A stretch of 64,000 nt of DNA, taken from NCBI RefSeq assembly GCF_030818895.1, contig NZ_JAUTBA010000001.1:3224001-3288000 (forward strand), in the 5' to 3' direction. Of the stretch, positions 34,188 to 42,910 are shown in pieces. How positions within the stretch are numbered: the first letter of the stretch is position 1; each line of letters opens with the position of its first letter. The DNA comes from Sphingobacterium zeae (GTDB lineage Bacteria > Bacteroidota > Bacteroidia > Sphingobacteriales > Sphingobacteriaceae). The notes under the pieces are model-generated. The model saw only the letters and a list, made by a program, of their open reading frames with translations. It did no database searches and was not told the origin of the DNA. Position numbers and translations under genes: made by a program.

Positions 34188-34565
34188 TGTCGTAGGCAAG
34201 TTTTCGTTCGATCCATTTAAGGTATTTTGTCTATGTTCAATTCCCCAAATGATCATAGCATCAATCACACTTTTAAAAGATTTCCCTGAAGTTGTAAATT
34301 CATATTCTATGATAATTGGAAAGCTGTCATGAACAATACGATTCACCATTCCGTTGAGCTCTAAGTCCCGCAGCTCTTTAGAAAGCATTCTCGGCGTAAT
34401 TTTAGGAATTTCTTTTTCCAGGTCCTTAAAGCGTTTCCTGCCAAATTGCAAGGACGCCATAATAGGCAGCTTCCATTTACCAGCCAATACATTTAGGGTG
34501 TCATTTACCGCCAAAAGATAAGTCTCTGGACACTTCTGAATGACGTTGATATCGATCAGTTCCAT
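34173..34565 (-). CDS. HxlR-family (MarR-like) transcriptional regulator
   Basis: A 130-residue winged-helix regulator with the family order: Cys in KCPETYLL, LAGKWKLPIMASLQFG, RFKDLEKEIPKITPRMLSKE (recognition helix), LRDLELNGMVNR, and YEFTTSGKSF. The N-terminal Cys of this family can sense oxidants or electrophiles such as quinones and formaldehyde. It diverges from the DsbA-family gene at 34697. The gap has a perfect palindrome at 34595-34610, the likely operator. Confidence 0.93.
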   Translation of the reverse strand: MELIDINVIQKCPETYLLAVNDTLNVLAGKWKLPIMASLQFGRKRFKDLEKEIPKITPRMLSKELRDLELNGMVNRIVHDSFPIIIEYEFTTSGKSFKSVIDAMIIWGIEHRQNTLNGSNENLPTTVIDN

Positions 34566-34594
34566 TTTTCAATTATTATTATCCAAATTATTCA

Positions 34595-34628
34595 CTATAC
34601 TTTAGTATAGCACTATACAAAAGTAAGT
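34595..34628. promoter_or_regulatory. Probable HxlR operator: palindrome plus second imperfect site
   Basis: CTATAC-TTTA-GTATAG (34595-34610) is a perfect inverted repeat. It is followed by ACTATAC-AAAA-GTAAGT (34612-34628), a second, weaker copy. The pair is followed by TAATTTTG (34639-34646), a -7-like box for the rightward gene. Position between divergent HxlR and DsbA-family genes supports an operator. Confidence 0.65.
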
Positions 34629-34696
34629 AATTCCTTCGTAATTTTGTATAATCAAAACAAAGAACTGAATAATGAAGTGAAGGAAAACAATTTTTA

Positions 34697-35524
34697 GTGT
34701 TTTTAGTTGCGATTATAATTATTGGAAGCTTTTTCGCTTTCAATGAAAACGATACTTTTAAAAATAAAGATCAGCGAATGGAAATAGTTTCAAATCAAAA
34801 ATTAAATGGGAAAATGAAAATTGAAATATGGAGCGACGTGATGTGTCCTTTTTGTTACATCGGGAAAGAAAAATTCGAAACTGCCTTAAGTGAATTTGCT
34901 TATAAAAACCAAGTAGAGGTTGAATGGAAAAGTTACCAGATTATGCCGGAATTGCAAACCCAACCCGATAAGAGTATTCATGAGGTTTTAGTGGATCAAA
35001 AAAGGATAAGCTTAGAGCAGGCCAAACAGCTTAATGGATACGCCACACAGATGGCAAAGCATGTAGGTCTGACCTACAACTTCGATAAAACAGTTCCTGT
35101 AAATACGCTAAAAGCTCATCAGTTTCAACATTTTGCTAAAGAAAACGGTAAGGGAGATCAAGCGGAAGAGATTATGTTTAAAGCCTACTTCACAGACGGT
35201 AAAAATGTTGATGACATTCCTACACTCGTTAGTTTGGGTCAATCGATAGGTTTAGACGGAGTGGCATTACAACAAGCCTTAGAGAATCAAATCTATATAC
35301 AAGCGGTAAAAAAAGACATAACGGAAGCTCAGGAAATTGGTGTCAATGGGGTACCATATTTTGTTTTCGACAGAAAACGAGCAATTTCAGGAGCTCAAGA
35401 TCCTAAAGTTTTCCTTGAGATACTACGAAAATCCTTTGAGGAGTGGAGAGAAGAAAAACCGAAAGGCAAACTTGACTTAATAGAAGGTGCTGTTTGTAAA
35501 CCTGACGGTACATGTGAACAATAA
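34697..35524 (+). CDS. DsbA-family oxidoreductase (FrnE-like)
   Basis: The core is a thioredoxin-fold protein starting MKIEIWSDVMCPFCYIGK with the CPFC active site, followed by the helical insertion (VNTLKAHQFQHFAKENG) and GVNGVPYFVFDRKRAISGAQ with the cis-Pro loop, as in FrnE. Start is uncertain. GTG 34697 gives 275 residues with a hydrophobic leader (VAIIIIGSFFAF), suggesting export. ATG 34778 or 34814 would give a cytoplasmic enzyme of about 236-248 residues, the usual FrnE form. The -7-like box at 34639-34646 allows all three. It diverges from HxlR and is probably its target. Confidence 0.88.
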   Translation: MFLVAIIIIGSFFAFNENDTFKNKDQRMEIVSNQKLNGKMKIEIWSDVMCPFCYIGKEKFETALSEFAYKNQVEVEWKSYQIMPELQTQPDKSIHEVLVDQKRISLEQAKQLNGYATQMAKHVGLTYNFDKTVPVNTLKAHQFQHFAKENGKGDQAEEIMFKAYFTDGKNVDDIPTLVSLGQSIGLDGVALQQALENQIYIQAVKKDITEAQEIGVNGVPYFVFDRKRAISGAQDPKVFLEILRKSFEEWREEKPKGKLDLIEGAVCKPDGTCEQ

Positions 35525-35548
35525 ATTTTAACAATAACATATAGCAAA

Positions 35549-36196
35549 ATGAAAATAGCTGTTATCGGTGCTACCGGTTTTGTGGGTAGTCGAATCACAA
35601 ATGAATTAGTAAATAGAAATCATCAGGTTTTGGCGATTTCGAGAAAAGAAAACACTTCGGATAAAAGTAATCTGCAGTTTGCACAAGTGGATGTCACAGA
35701 TATTACTACTTTGACAGCATCCATAGAGGGGGTAGAAATAGTAGTGAATGCGTTCAGTCCAGACGCCAATAATCCAAATTTAGCAGAAGACTTTATGAAA
35801 GGTTCATTAGCCATTCAGGAAGCAGTTAGAAGTGCCGGTATTAAACGTTATATTATCGTGGGTGGTGGTGGAAGTTTGCTAAACGAAGAGGGCGTAGCGA
35901 TCTTGGATACTTTACCGCAGGATTTGCCTTTTATCCCGAAAGCTCAAGCAACAAAAGCTTATTTTGATGCGATCAAACAGGAGAAAGATTTGGATTGGGC
36001 GTATTTTAGTCCTGCTTTGGAGATGAACCCAGGTATCACGATCGGCAGAACCGGTCAATACCGTTTGGGAACAGACCATCCGGTGATGAACGCGGACGGA
36101 AGAAATTTGCTTTCAGCAGAGGATGTCGCTGTAGTGATTGCAGACGAAGTTGAAAAACCTCGACATCATCAAACTAGATTTACAGCAGGGTATTGA
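35549..36196 (+). CDS. NAD(P)-binding oxidoreductase (atypical SDR/NmrA-like)
   Basis: A 215-residue Rossmann protein with the nucleotide-binding motif GATGFVGSRITNEL and VDVTDITTL. The stretch RYIIVGGGGSLL replaces the usual catalytic Tyr-Lys region, and the end is AEDVAVVIADEVEKP. This matches the YwnB/NmrA-type group, whose reactions are mostly unknown. It starts 24 bp after the DsbA-family gene, so both may be under HxlR control. Such HxlR plus NAD(P)-binding pairs are common in Bacteroidota. Confidence 0.88.
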   Translation: MKIAVIGATGFVGSRITNELVNRNHQVLAISRKENTSDKSNLQFAQVDVTDITTLTASIEGVEIVVNAFSPDANNPNLAEDFMKGSLAIQEAVRSAGIKRYIIVGGGGSLLNEEGVAILDTLPQDLPFIPKAQATKAYFDAIKQEKDLDWAYFSPALEMNPGITIGRTGQYRLGTDHPVMNADGRNLLSAEDVAVVIADEVEKPRHHQTRFTAGY

Positions 36197-36250
36197 TGGT
36201 CAACGGATCATTCATAGTACTAGGTGGAATAATTCTAGAAGCATATATTT

Positions 36251-36282
36251 ATCAAAGGTAGGTTAGGCTATCTGCCTTTGAT
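36251..36282 (+). terminator. Hairpin after the NAD(P)-binding gene
   Basis: ATCAAAGGTAG (36251-36261) pairs with CTGCCTTTGAT (36272-36282) with one G-T pair around a ten-base loop. The downstream T content is modest, so it may be a weak terminator. Confidence 0.5.
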
Positions 36283-36315
36283 TAATCTTGATTTATTCAT
36301 TATTGATGTTTTATC

Positions 36316-36753
36316 ATGGGAAATTTAATTCATACAGAAGCTAATATTTCATTATTAATATTAAGAGTGGTAGCTGGTATTATCATTTTGCCTTATGGAT
36401 TAAAAAAAATAGGATGGAAGAAAAATAGTCCCGGAAAAAGTTTTCAGGGTACTATTGAAATGGGCGTTCCTTATTTTATTGTATTTTTGCTGACCGTAGC
36501 ACAAACACTCGGCGCAGCTTCTCTCCTTTTTGGTTTTTTAGTAAGAATATCTGCTCTTGGTAACTTTATTGTAATGTCGGGTGCATTAGTTGTACATTTT
36601 AAAGACGGGTGGAGCATGAATTGGTATGGTAAAAAAAACGGTGAAGGGATAGAATATTTTGTTTTGATTTTATGCATCTTGTTCGTATTAATGTTAGACG
36701 GTGGAGGGTTATTTTCATTCGACCGCTTTTTAATGAACTTTTTTTGTTATTAA
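36316..36753 (+). CDS. DoxX-family membrane protein
   Basis: A 145-residue protein with four hydrophobic helices. The DoxX hallmarks are LLILRVVAGIIILPYGLKKIG in the first helix, then VAQTLGAASLLFGFLVR and FIVMSGALVVHF. DoxX-like proteins are small quinone- or redox-linked membrane proteins; biochemical roles differ and none can be assigned. It is flanked by a hairpin upstream and an unknown membrane-protein gene downstream. Confidence 0.9.
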   Translation: MGNLIHTEANISLLILRVVAGIIILPYGLKKIGWKKNSPGKSFQGTIEMGVPYFIVFLLTVAQTLGAASLLFGFLVRISALGNFIVMSGALVVHFKDGWSMNWYGKKNGEGIEYFVLILCILFVLMLDGGGLFSFDRFLMNFFCY

Positions 36754-36920
36754 CAAACAATTCGGTACACATCTGCTCAGTATTTGCCTCGGGTTGGTAT
36801 CAAACAGAGTAAATTAGGTTCATAACATGGATTTGGTCTTGAGTAGCAATTCAAATGCAACAAAGCGGAAGTGATAAGTGGATACGGATTAGGAACAAAC
36901 GTTAATTTAGCGTATAAAAA

Positions 36921-37607
36921 ATGGAAAATAAAGAATTTAGATTTCAAGGACTGGATGCTAAAGCTGAATTACAGATTTCCTTGTGGCTTGTTATTCCCGC
37001 ATTAATTATGATGTTTGGAACCTTGTATCTATCCCATCAAATTTTTTCGAATGCATTTTTTCTTTTCCCAATTATTATTGCGGCACTGATTACAATTTTA
37101 GGAAGTATCACACTACTGCAAATCATCAGCAATAAGATAAACGATAAGCAATGGATCATCAGAATCAGTAAACAAGAAACTATTAACGCAAGATTTAGAA
37201 ATAATGTATATGATTTTAATCTGACTGATATCGTGATGATTAAAAATATGGGAAATAAAGGTGTTCGCTATTTAACCATTAAAACTAACGGTAGGCTTCT
37301 TAAAATAAGAGTCGGCCACACTGGCTTCGCTCCTTTTTCCACCGAAGCAGATATCACTGAGCTGGATGCATTTATAGCTTATCTAAGGCCATATATAGAT
37401 CAGAATTTTAACACAAAAGTGCTCAAGAATGCAATAAACCCCAACGTTATTCCAAATTTTGGTGTATTTGTAAGAAAAGGCGAAAAAATCAAATACAGCA
37501 TCATCAATAGGATGGAACCCTGGCAGGTTATTGCAATGATCTTATCCATAGGCATCATCACCATGATCATTTTTTTCAGTGTAATGGAATATTATTTTTT
37601 TAAGTAA
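36921..37607 (+). CDS. Unrecognised membrane protein with a PH-like middle domain
   Basis: A 228-residue protein with two N-terminal membrane helices (WLVIPALIMMFGTLYL; FLFPIIIAALITILGSITLL) and one C-terminal helix (IAMILSIGIITMIIFFSV). Between them lies a soluble stretch with strands (WIIRISKQ, NDVYDFNL-like VYDFNLTDIVMIK, YLTIKTNGRLLKIRVG) that looks like a bacterial PH/YdbS-type domain. I do not recognise a named family. Codon use resembles its neighbours and the leader region has no other gene. It lies 60 bp before the Crp/Fnr gene on the same strand. Confidence 0.65.
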   Translation: MENKEFRFQGLDAKAELQISLWLVIPALIMMFGTLYLSHQIFSNAFFLFPIIIAALITILGSITLLQIISNKINDKQWIIRISKQETINARFRNNVYDFNLTDIVMIKNMGNKGVRYLTIKTNGRLLKIRVGHTGFAPFSTEADITELDAFIAYLRPYIDQNFNTKVLKNAINPNVIPNFGVFVRKGEKIKYSIINRMEPWQVIAMILSIGIITMIIFFSVMEYYFFK

Positions 37608-37667
37608 AGTAAAAATGGCCGGAAAAAAGTTGTAGCGAACTATTAATTTAATCATCGTAGAGCCAAT

Positions 37668-38270
37668 ATGATGAAAGATTTAAATGTAAATTTAGACATG
37701 AGTAAAATTTTGCGAGAACAGCTCCGAAACTATATCGATATAACAGATGTGGAGTTTGATTATATTTTGAGCCATTTTAGCTTTAAGAAATTCAAAAAGC
37801 ATCAATTCCTCATACAGGAAGGTCAGTTCGTATTAAATGATTACTTTTTGCTCTCTGGCTGTGTGAAATCATATTATACTGACGAAATCGGTAAAATACA
37901 TATTCTTCTTTTCGCTATTCAGGATTGGTGGATAACAGATTACGAAGCCTATTATTATCATAAGAACGCAAAAGTCAATATTGATTGTCTAGAAGATACC
38001 GAAGTGCTATGCCTTAGCAATGAAAACAGAGAAAAGCTCTGCCGCGAATTCCATCAAGTCGAACATTTTTTCAGAAAGAAAACAAACCGCAGGAACGTGG
38101 CGTTGCAAAACAGGATCCTATCCTTACTGAGCAGCTCTGCAAAGGAGCGTTATGAAAAGTTTGTACAAGACTATCCATCGTTGGTGCAAAAGTTGCCCAA
38201 GCACATTGTTGCTGCTTATCTTGGTGTAACAAGAGAAACACTGAGTCGCTTATACGCGCCAAACAATTGA
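37668..38270 (+). CDS. Crp/Fnr-family transcriptional regulator
   Basis: A 200-residue regulator with a cNMP-binding-like beta-barrel (FLIQEGQFVLNDYFLLSGCVKSYYTD) and a C-terminal winged HTH reduced to IVAAYLGVTRETLSRLY. The barrel lacks the Arg-Ser phosphate-binding cassette of true cAMP receptors, as in many Bacteroidota members, so a cyclic nucleotide ligand is doubtful. The usual targets in such clusters are the neighbouring genes; here YceI and nitronate monooxygenase follow, with a palindrome (38273-38297) in between. Confidence 0.9.
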   Translation: MMKDLNVNLDMSKILREQLRNYIDITDVEFDYILSHFSFKKFKKHQFLIQEGQFVLNDYFLLSGCVKSYYTDEIGKIHILLFAIQDWWITDYEAYYYHKNAKVNIDCLEDTEVLCLSNENREKLCREFHQVEHFFRKKTNRRNVALQNRILSLLSSSAKERYEKFVQDYPSLVQKLPKHIVAAYLGVTRETLSRLYAPNN

Positions 38271-38272
38271 TC

Positions 38273-38297
38273 TACCTCACATTTTTTTTGTGAGGTA
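38273..38297. repeat. Perfect inverted repeat between Crp/Fnr and YceI genes
   Basis: TACCTCACA (38273-38281) and TGTGAGGTA (38289-38297) form a perfect repeat with a T-only loop, 3 bp after the Crp/Fnr stop. The tail lacks T residues, so an operator for the YceI gene is at least as likely as a terminator. Confidence 0.6.
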
Positions 38298-38359
38298 CGT
38301 CCTTTATATCTTTAAAGAATACCCTGAATTTTGTTTTGTCAAATTAAAAATTAAGCACA

Positions 38360-38881
38360 ATGACAACATTTAACATTCAAACAGCAAGCAGCACTGTGAA
38401 CTGGACAGGAAAGAAAATTCTGGGCTTACACACGGGAACTATTCAAATCAAAAGTGGTTTTTTGACTTTTGAAAACGATCAGATCATCGATGGAGAAATA
38501 CAGATTGACATGACTTCAATTGTAATCACCGATATTTCTGACAAATCTATTTACAAGGAGTTTTTTGATCATTTAAACCACGATGATTTTTTCTCGGTCG
38601 ATCAAATTAAGACAGCTTCTATGAAAATCAACAATGGAAGAAAGGAAAATATGCATTACTTCATTAGTGGTGATTTGACCATTAAGAATATTACACAGCC
38701 CATTCATTTTACGGCGACTGTAGAAATATTCAGCGATTTCTTGCATGCATTGGGCGAAATCAACATTGACCGGACATTGTACAATATTCGGTATGGCTCC
38801 GGAAAGTTTATACCGAATTTGGGCGACAAATTGATTTACGATGAGTTTGTACTACAGTTCAAATTAGTTGGGCAACGCTAA
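38360..38881 (+). CDS. YceI-family lipid-binding-fold protein
   Basis: A 173-residue protein with the YceI lipocalin-like barrel: STVNWTGKKILGLHTGTI, DGEIQIDMTSIVITD, FFDHLNHDDFF, SGDLTIKNITQPIHFTATV and IRYGSGKFIPN. YceI proteins bind isoprenoid-like lipids and are usually exported. This one has no signal peptide, as in many Bacteroidota copies that are predicted cytoplasmic. The nitronate monooxygenase ATG is 11 bp after its stop, so they form one unit. Confidence 0.92.
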   Translation: MTTFNIQTASSTVNWTGKKILGLHTGTIQIKSGFLTFENDQIIDGEIQIDMTSIVITDISDKSIYKEFFDHLNHDDFFSVDQIKTASMKINNGRKENMHYFISGDLTIKNITQPIHFTATVEIFSDFLHALGEINIDRTLYNIRYGSGKFIPNLGDKLIYDEFVLQFKLVGQR

Positions 38882-38891
38882 ATTTATTCAT

Positions 38892-39959
38892 ATGTGGACA
38901 AAAACAAAATTCACTAAACTCCTTGGAATAGATTTACCCATCGTTCAAGGTCCCTTTGGTGGAAAACTATCCTCAGAGGATCTTACAGCACTAGTGTCAA
39001 ATAAGGGCGGATTAGGCTCTTATGGTGGACAGCCGTATGATGCTGCCGAACTAATTTCTATATCTAGAGGCATCAGAAAATTGACCTCAAAACCATTTAA
39101 CATTAATCTATGGGTTAATGATCAAGATGCTACGGCCGGAGATTTTGATGAAAGCAAGTTTCAGCAAGTTATCAAACTTTTGGAGCCATACTTTGAAGAG
39201 GTCGGTGCAGAACCACCGACATTTCCTTTGCCAGCGAGTCCTAAGTTTGAAGAGCAGATTGAAGCTATTTTTGAGATAAAACCAGCGGTTTTTAGTTTTG
39301 TTTATGGCATACCCTCTGAAGCAATTTTGGAGAAATGCCGGCGATTAGGAATCATAACGATAGGAACTGCTACTACGTTAGATGAAGCTATCGCTATAGA
39401 ACATGCTGGAGTCGATGCCGTGGTAGCCACAGGCTTTGATGCAGGTGGGCATCGGGTTTCATTTCTGGATAAACCCGAAGAAAGTTTAATAGGAACGTTT
39501 TCATTTATTCCGCAAGTCGCGGATACCGTAAGAATCCCTGTCATAGGTGCTGGCGGTGTTGCCGATGCCCGTGGGGTAAAAGCGGCAATGGCACTGGGTG
39601 CCGACGCTGTTCAAATAGGAACAGCTTTTCTGGCTACCCGGCAATCTGGAGCAAGTAAAATACATCGTGAAAAATTATTTTCAAAAGAAGCCCGCTATAC
39701 AACATTGACCAAAGTTTTTACAGGACGATTATCAAGAGGATTGAAAAACCGCTTGACAGAGGAGTTAAAAGAATTTCAAAATAGTTTGGCCCCTTATCCA
39801 TTGCAGGGAAAAATTGTTGGTAAACTGGGGGCGTATCCTGCAAATTCCGAATCGGATCCTGAATTGAAGTCGTTTTGGGCAGGTCAGGCGGCCTCTATTC
39901 TTCAATATCATGACGCAGAAAAACTGATTGCAGCTATTAGTGCTGAAATGGAAAGATAA
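38892..39959 (+). CDS. Nitronate monooxygenase (2-nitropropane dioxygenase family)
   Basis: A 355-residue FMN-binding TIM barrel from the ATG at 38892. The in-frame TTG at 38868 overlaps YceI and is unlikely. Motifs: LLGIDLPIVQGPFGGKL, GGLGSYGG, GVDAVVATGFDAGGHR, PVIGAGGVADARGVKAAMALGADAVQIGTAFLA (in parts, FMN phosphate loop). The enzyme oxidises alkyl nitronates such as propionate 3-nitronate; the true substrate here is unknown. A terminator follows at 40018-40051. Confidence 0.93.
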   Translation: MWTKTKFTKLLGIDLPIVQGPFGGKLSSEDLTALVSNKGGLGSYGGQPYDAAELISISRGIRKLTSKPFNINLWVNDQDATAGDFDESKFQQVIKLLEPYFEEVGAEPPTFPLPASPKFEEQIEAIFEIKPAVFSFVYGIPSEAILEKCRRLGIITIGTATTLDEAIAIEHAGVDAVVATGFDAGGHRVSFLDKPEESLIGTFSFIPQVADTVRIPVIGAGGVADARGVKAAMALGADAVQIGTAFLATRQSGASKIHREKLFSKEARYTTLTKVFTGRLSRGLKNRLTEELKEFQNSLAPYPLQGKIVGKLGAYPANSESDPELKSFWAGQAASILQYHDAEKLIAAISAEMER

Positions 39960-40533
39960 GAAGTATGTGCAATTTAAAAACGATCCGAAACTTACCTTTT
40001 ACTCGTTACATCAATTATAGAAAAGCCGAGTTTTAAAGGTCGGCTTTTCTATACTCCATGTTGGCATTTGGGATTCGTTTATATGAATGTTAGATAGTTT
40101 TTCGCGACATAATCTTTAGGCTTCTTGATTTTTCCTTAGAGAACACTTTTTCAGCTGTTTTTGTTCCATATCGACTATAGTCTAGAGCAAAAAGGTTAAG
40201 AGCATTTGCCGAACCCAATGGTTCGGGTAAACCAACTTTATATAAACAAATCAGCAGCCAGTTTAATACTGGCTATTTTGTTAATTCAGATGAGATTGAA
40301 CAGGATATTAGTAAAGTTGCTTTATACATCTTAGTCACTTTGGATTAAAGCTTACTCAGGAAGACTTGGATCATTTTTTTTGCCAGGATCAATGTCGATC
40401 GACAATAAATCGTGCGATTCACCCTTCAAATAACTGCGCATCTTTTCGCTCATAGCTCCCATAGCGAACGGAAAGTAATGCATATAACATATCAGGTTTT
40501 ACGGCCTCTTGAATACTGTCCAAACGGTTTAAC
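39960..40533. other. 574-bp gap with a terminator and possible gene debris
   Basis: After the terminator at 40018-40051 there is a CCGAACC/GGTTCGG hairpin (about 40209-40226) and a second hairpin (40256-40274). Stop-free bits such as FNTGYFVNSDEIEQDISK (plus strand, about 40262-40315) end at in-frame stops. It looks like a decayed coding region, but nothing is recognisable. A 71-codon minus-strand frame (40419-40634) overlaps the next gene and is rejected. Confidence 0.4.
40018..40051. terminator. Bidirectional intrinsic terminator
   Basis: TAGAAAAGCCGA (40018-40029) pairs perfectly with TCGGCTTTTCTA (40040-40051). Runs of A and T inside the arms give tails for both strands. It lies 58 bp after the nitronate monooxygenase stop. 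Confidence 0.8.
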
Positions 40534-41325
40534 ATGACATTTCTATACCGATATCTTCGTCTATATGCGTTGCTAACTACATTGCTATTTTCTCTCCATG
40601 TTTTTTCGCAAAAGCAATCAGGAGTGGATAGCAATGCGTTGGCAATTCAGTTCGTTGAGCGACAGCTTCCCGAGGGCGATTATACCGCAGCGGTGTTGGG
40701 AGTTCCACGTCCCAACGCAGCGCAACGTGCAATCGTTGAGAAAATGAAACAAGCCGTGACCGCCAATGAAGATTGGTTTTATAAAACAAGGAAGGAATTA
40801 AAACCAGGAGAGCCGATACCGTATCACGAGAATCTAGGTATTAGCGAAGAGGAGTATGCTGTTTTTATGAAGTTCTCCCAATCTGTCAAATTAGACAAAA
40901 TAGGGGTTATTGAACTCAAGATCGTGCGTAAGGAAAATAGTTTACAATTTGAACCGAAAGATTTCGGCGACTATTTAAAATATCTAGTCTTCGATTTAAA
41001 AGACAAGAGGGTCAGGGTTGATAGTCTGGTATTGGAATACAAAGAGCAGATCACGATGGATGCCAAAAGGACAACATTGGTTGCAGGGCCATGGGTAGGT
41101 TACTCCTGGCAGCTCGAAGAAGTTAAGAAAGACGGACAATTAATTTCAGATCCAAATAAAGTAGTTCCTGCAGAAATGGGAGAATTGGATATAAAATCTA
41201 TTAAGGTAATCATTGGCGAACTCGCTCATAGCAATCAGCGTTTTCTATATCTCAAGAGTAACATTGTCAATAAAGGACATTTGCTTGCAAAACAGGATTT
41301 AGCTCTTATATTAACAAAAAAATAA
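40534..41325 (+). CDS. Unrecognised secreted protein
   Basis: A 263-residue protein with a signal peptide (LYALLTTLLFSLHVFSQ, about 10-26). The mature part is polar, alpha/beta, without cysteine or transmembrane segments: GDYTAAVLGVPRPNAAQR, ISEEEYAVFMKFSQSVKL, FGDYLKYLVFDLKDKRVRVD, VAGPWVGYSWQLEEVKKDGQ. I know no family for it. The balanced composition and leader support a real gene. Neighbours are a decayed region upstream and a decayed Rpn-type gene downstream, so it sits in an unstable stretch. Confidence 0.75.
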   Translation: MTFLYRYLRLYALLTTLLFSLHVFSQKQSGVDSNALAIQFVERQLPEGDYTAAVLGVPRPNAAQRAIVEKMKQAVTANEDWFYKTRKELKPGEPIPYHENLGISEEEYAVFMKFSQSVKLDKIGVIELKIVRKENSLQFEPKDFGDYLKYLVFDLKDKRVRVDSLVLEYKEQITMDAKRTTLVAGPWVGYSWQLEEVKKDGQLISDPNKVVPAEMGELDIKSIKVIIGELAHSNQRFLYLKSNIVNKGHLLAKQDLALILTKK

Positions 41326-41448
41326 GCTGAAATCCAACGTCATGCTTAACTTATTGACTGATCGGAAGATTACATAAGGAGCTCAATTCTGCGGCATTAT
41401 CTCATTTGTTTGCTTAAGATAACTTTTTATCTTGAATAAACCTTTAAA

Positions 41449-42108
41449 GTGAAACCGACCAGTGTCTGTAACGAAGTGAGGTTTTCATCATTGAGATGCA
41501 GCAGCTTCTTTCAAGAATTTTTTAAGGACCGTGCAGTGTACTATACCTCAAGTCTCATCAATAAACAATTAGCACGAGGTATGAAGGATAGTGATTATTA
41601 CCTACCAGAGGTTTACTTTATTGGTATTTTGGAGTTTGACATGGATAGAAATAGAAGTTCTGGTATATCACGTGTCACAGAGCGTCCTTATTTCTATGAT
41701 GTGGCACTGTGTGGCAAATTGACCAAAGCAGTGGTTGTACTTACTCAAACATTTGAGTACCATGGATAGATTGCCATCATTTTTCGATAAAATATCATTT
41801 AGATAGGAGAGATAGGTAAATTAACGGAGGAGGAGCTAATGTTATACGAAGCAAGTTTAAAACATAAGCGTGATACTGAGAGCGTATTTAATTCGGCCAA
41901 AAAATCCGGAGAAGCCTTGGGTCACGCTAAAGGCCTAGCAGAGGGTAAAGCTAAAGGTTTAGCAGAAGGAGAGCGTAGAAAAGCGCTTAACACTGCTAAG
42001 GCATTCAAGGAAATGGGGCTACCTATAGCTGATATTGCTAAGGGCACAACACTTTCTGCCGAAGAGGTCGAAAACTCTAGTACATCGGTGCTAGCGTGCT
42101 ATAAGTGA
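41449..42108 (+). pseudogene. Decayed Rpn/PD-(D/E)XK nuclease-family transposase gene
   Basis: Two fragments in different frames make one broken gene. The first (to 41769) has FKDRAVYYTSSLINKQLARGM and YLPEVYFIGILEF, typical of the middle of the Rpn (PDDEXK) family. The second (from 41839, extendable upstream to about 41796) has LTEEELMLYEASLKHKRD, a short repeat GLAEGKAKGLAEGERRKAL and PIADIAKGTTLSAEEVE, the usual C-terminus. The N-terminal third with the start MxTFxSPKYD-type block is missing, and stop codons plus a one-base loss (TTTAGATAGGA) break the join. It is a relic. Confidence 0.75.
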
Positions 42109-42173
42109 AACCTCTCTCGCACCAGGCTAAAACCATCAATCATTTTATTTCCAACTTTGCGTTAATACATGAC

Positions 42174-42707
42174 TTACCAATTATCGATATTGGCGGATTT
42201 TTCAAGAATGGATTTAATCAGCCCATTAAAGTACGCGTTTACGAATTGATGCCTTTTCTCTTTTTTGGGGTTACCGTTGCCTTTGAAATAAAATTTTTTC
42301 ACATCCATTTTATTCCAAGTGCCGTTGTAGTTCATAATTTGAGCACTGAAAGTTGGACTGTTGATTCTTATTTTTCCATCTTTAAACAAAAAAGACAAGG
42401 TGTAATCGACATCGTAGTAAGCGATAGCGGATGTTTTAAGTCCTCTTTGTTGGTAGGCTGCTAAAGTTATCGCTTGCCCGGGAACCAAAGTCAAGCCTTC
42501 TTTGGGATTGGAATATAAGCTATTGATCGACTTTAATACATTGTCGTAAAGTTCTTGCTGTTTAGCGCCAGGAACTTCTACTACGGTATAATCTAGATTC
42601 TCTTTTGAAACGAAACCTGTTGGCGCTAGAGTAAAATATTGTGAAAATGCTAAATTTGTAAACAGAAGCAAAAATATTCCGATAAGGATGTAATTTTTCA
42701 TATTCAA
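42174..42707 (-). CDS. Exported DUF4468-type protein
   Basis: A 177-residue protein with a signal peptide (about 1-22, ending NLAFSQ). The mature part resembles the DUF4468 group with a TBP-like fold, common in Bacteroidota: LDYTVVEVPGAKQQELYDNV, ALVPGQAI-like TLVPGQAITLAAYQQRG, AIAYYDVDYTLSFLFKDGKIRI. No catalytic residues are known. It is convergent with the Rpn relic and stands alone. The plus-strand frame 42105-42464 across it is a shadow. Confidence 0.78.
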   Translation of the reverse strand: MNMKNYILIGIFLLLFTNLAFSQYFTLAPTGFVSKENLDYTVVEVPGAKQQELYDNVLKSINSLYSNPKEGLTLVPGQAITLAAYQQRGLKTSAIAYYDVDYTLSFLFKDGKIRINSPTFSAQIMNYNGTWNKMDVKKFYFKGNGNPKKEKRHQFVNAYFNGLIKSILEKSANIDNW

Positions 42708-42910
42708 TTGTTTTAAAGGGAATTAAATAAGTCAACTTTACAAAAAGATCTTTAATTCCATCAATTCTTTTTGCAATGTACTTGTTTGTAAAGAAAATTC
42801 AAAATTAAATGGTTGGAGAATTAAAAGTAGCTGGCGCGCCGATGAGACATTAGTGTGCATTTTATTATTTTCTTACCTTAGTTACTTTGAAACGATGAAA
42901 AAGATATAGG

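Noticed and set aside
40419..40634. 71-codon minus-strand frame
   Set aside because: Overlaps the start of the secreted-protein gene on the other strand and has no coding character.
42105..42464. 119-codon plus-strand frame across the DUF4468-type gene
   Set aside because: It is the antisense shadow of a minus-strand gene that has a signal peptide and recognisable motifs.
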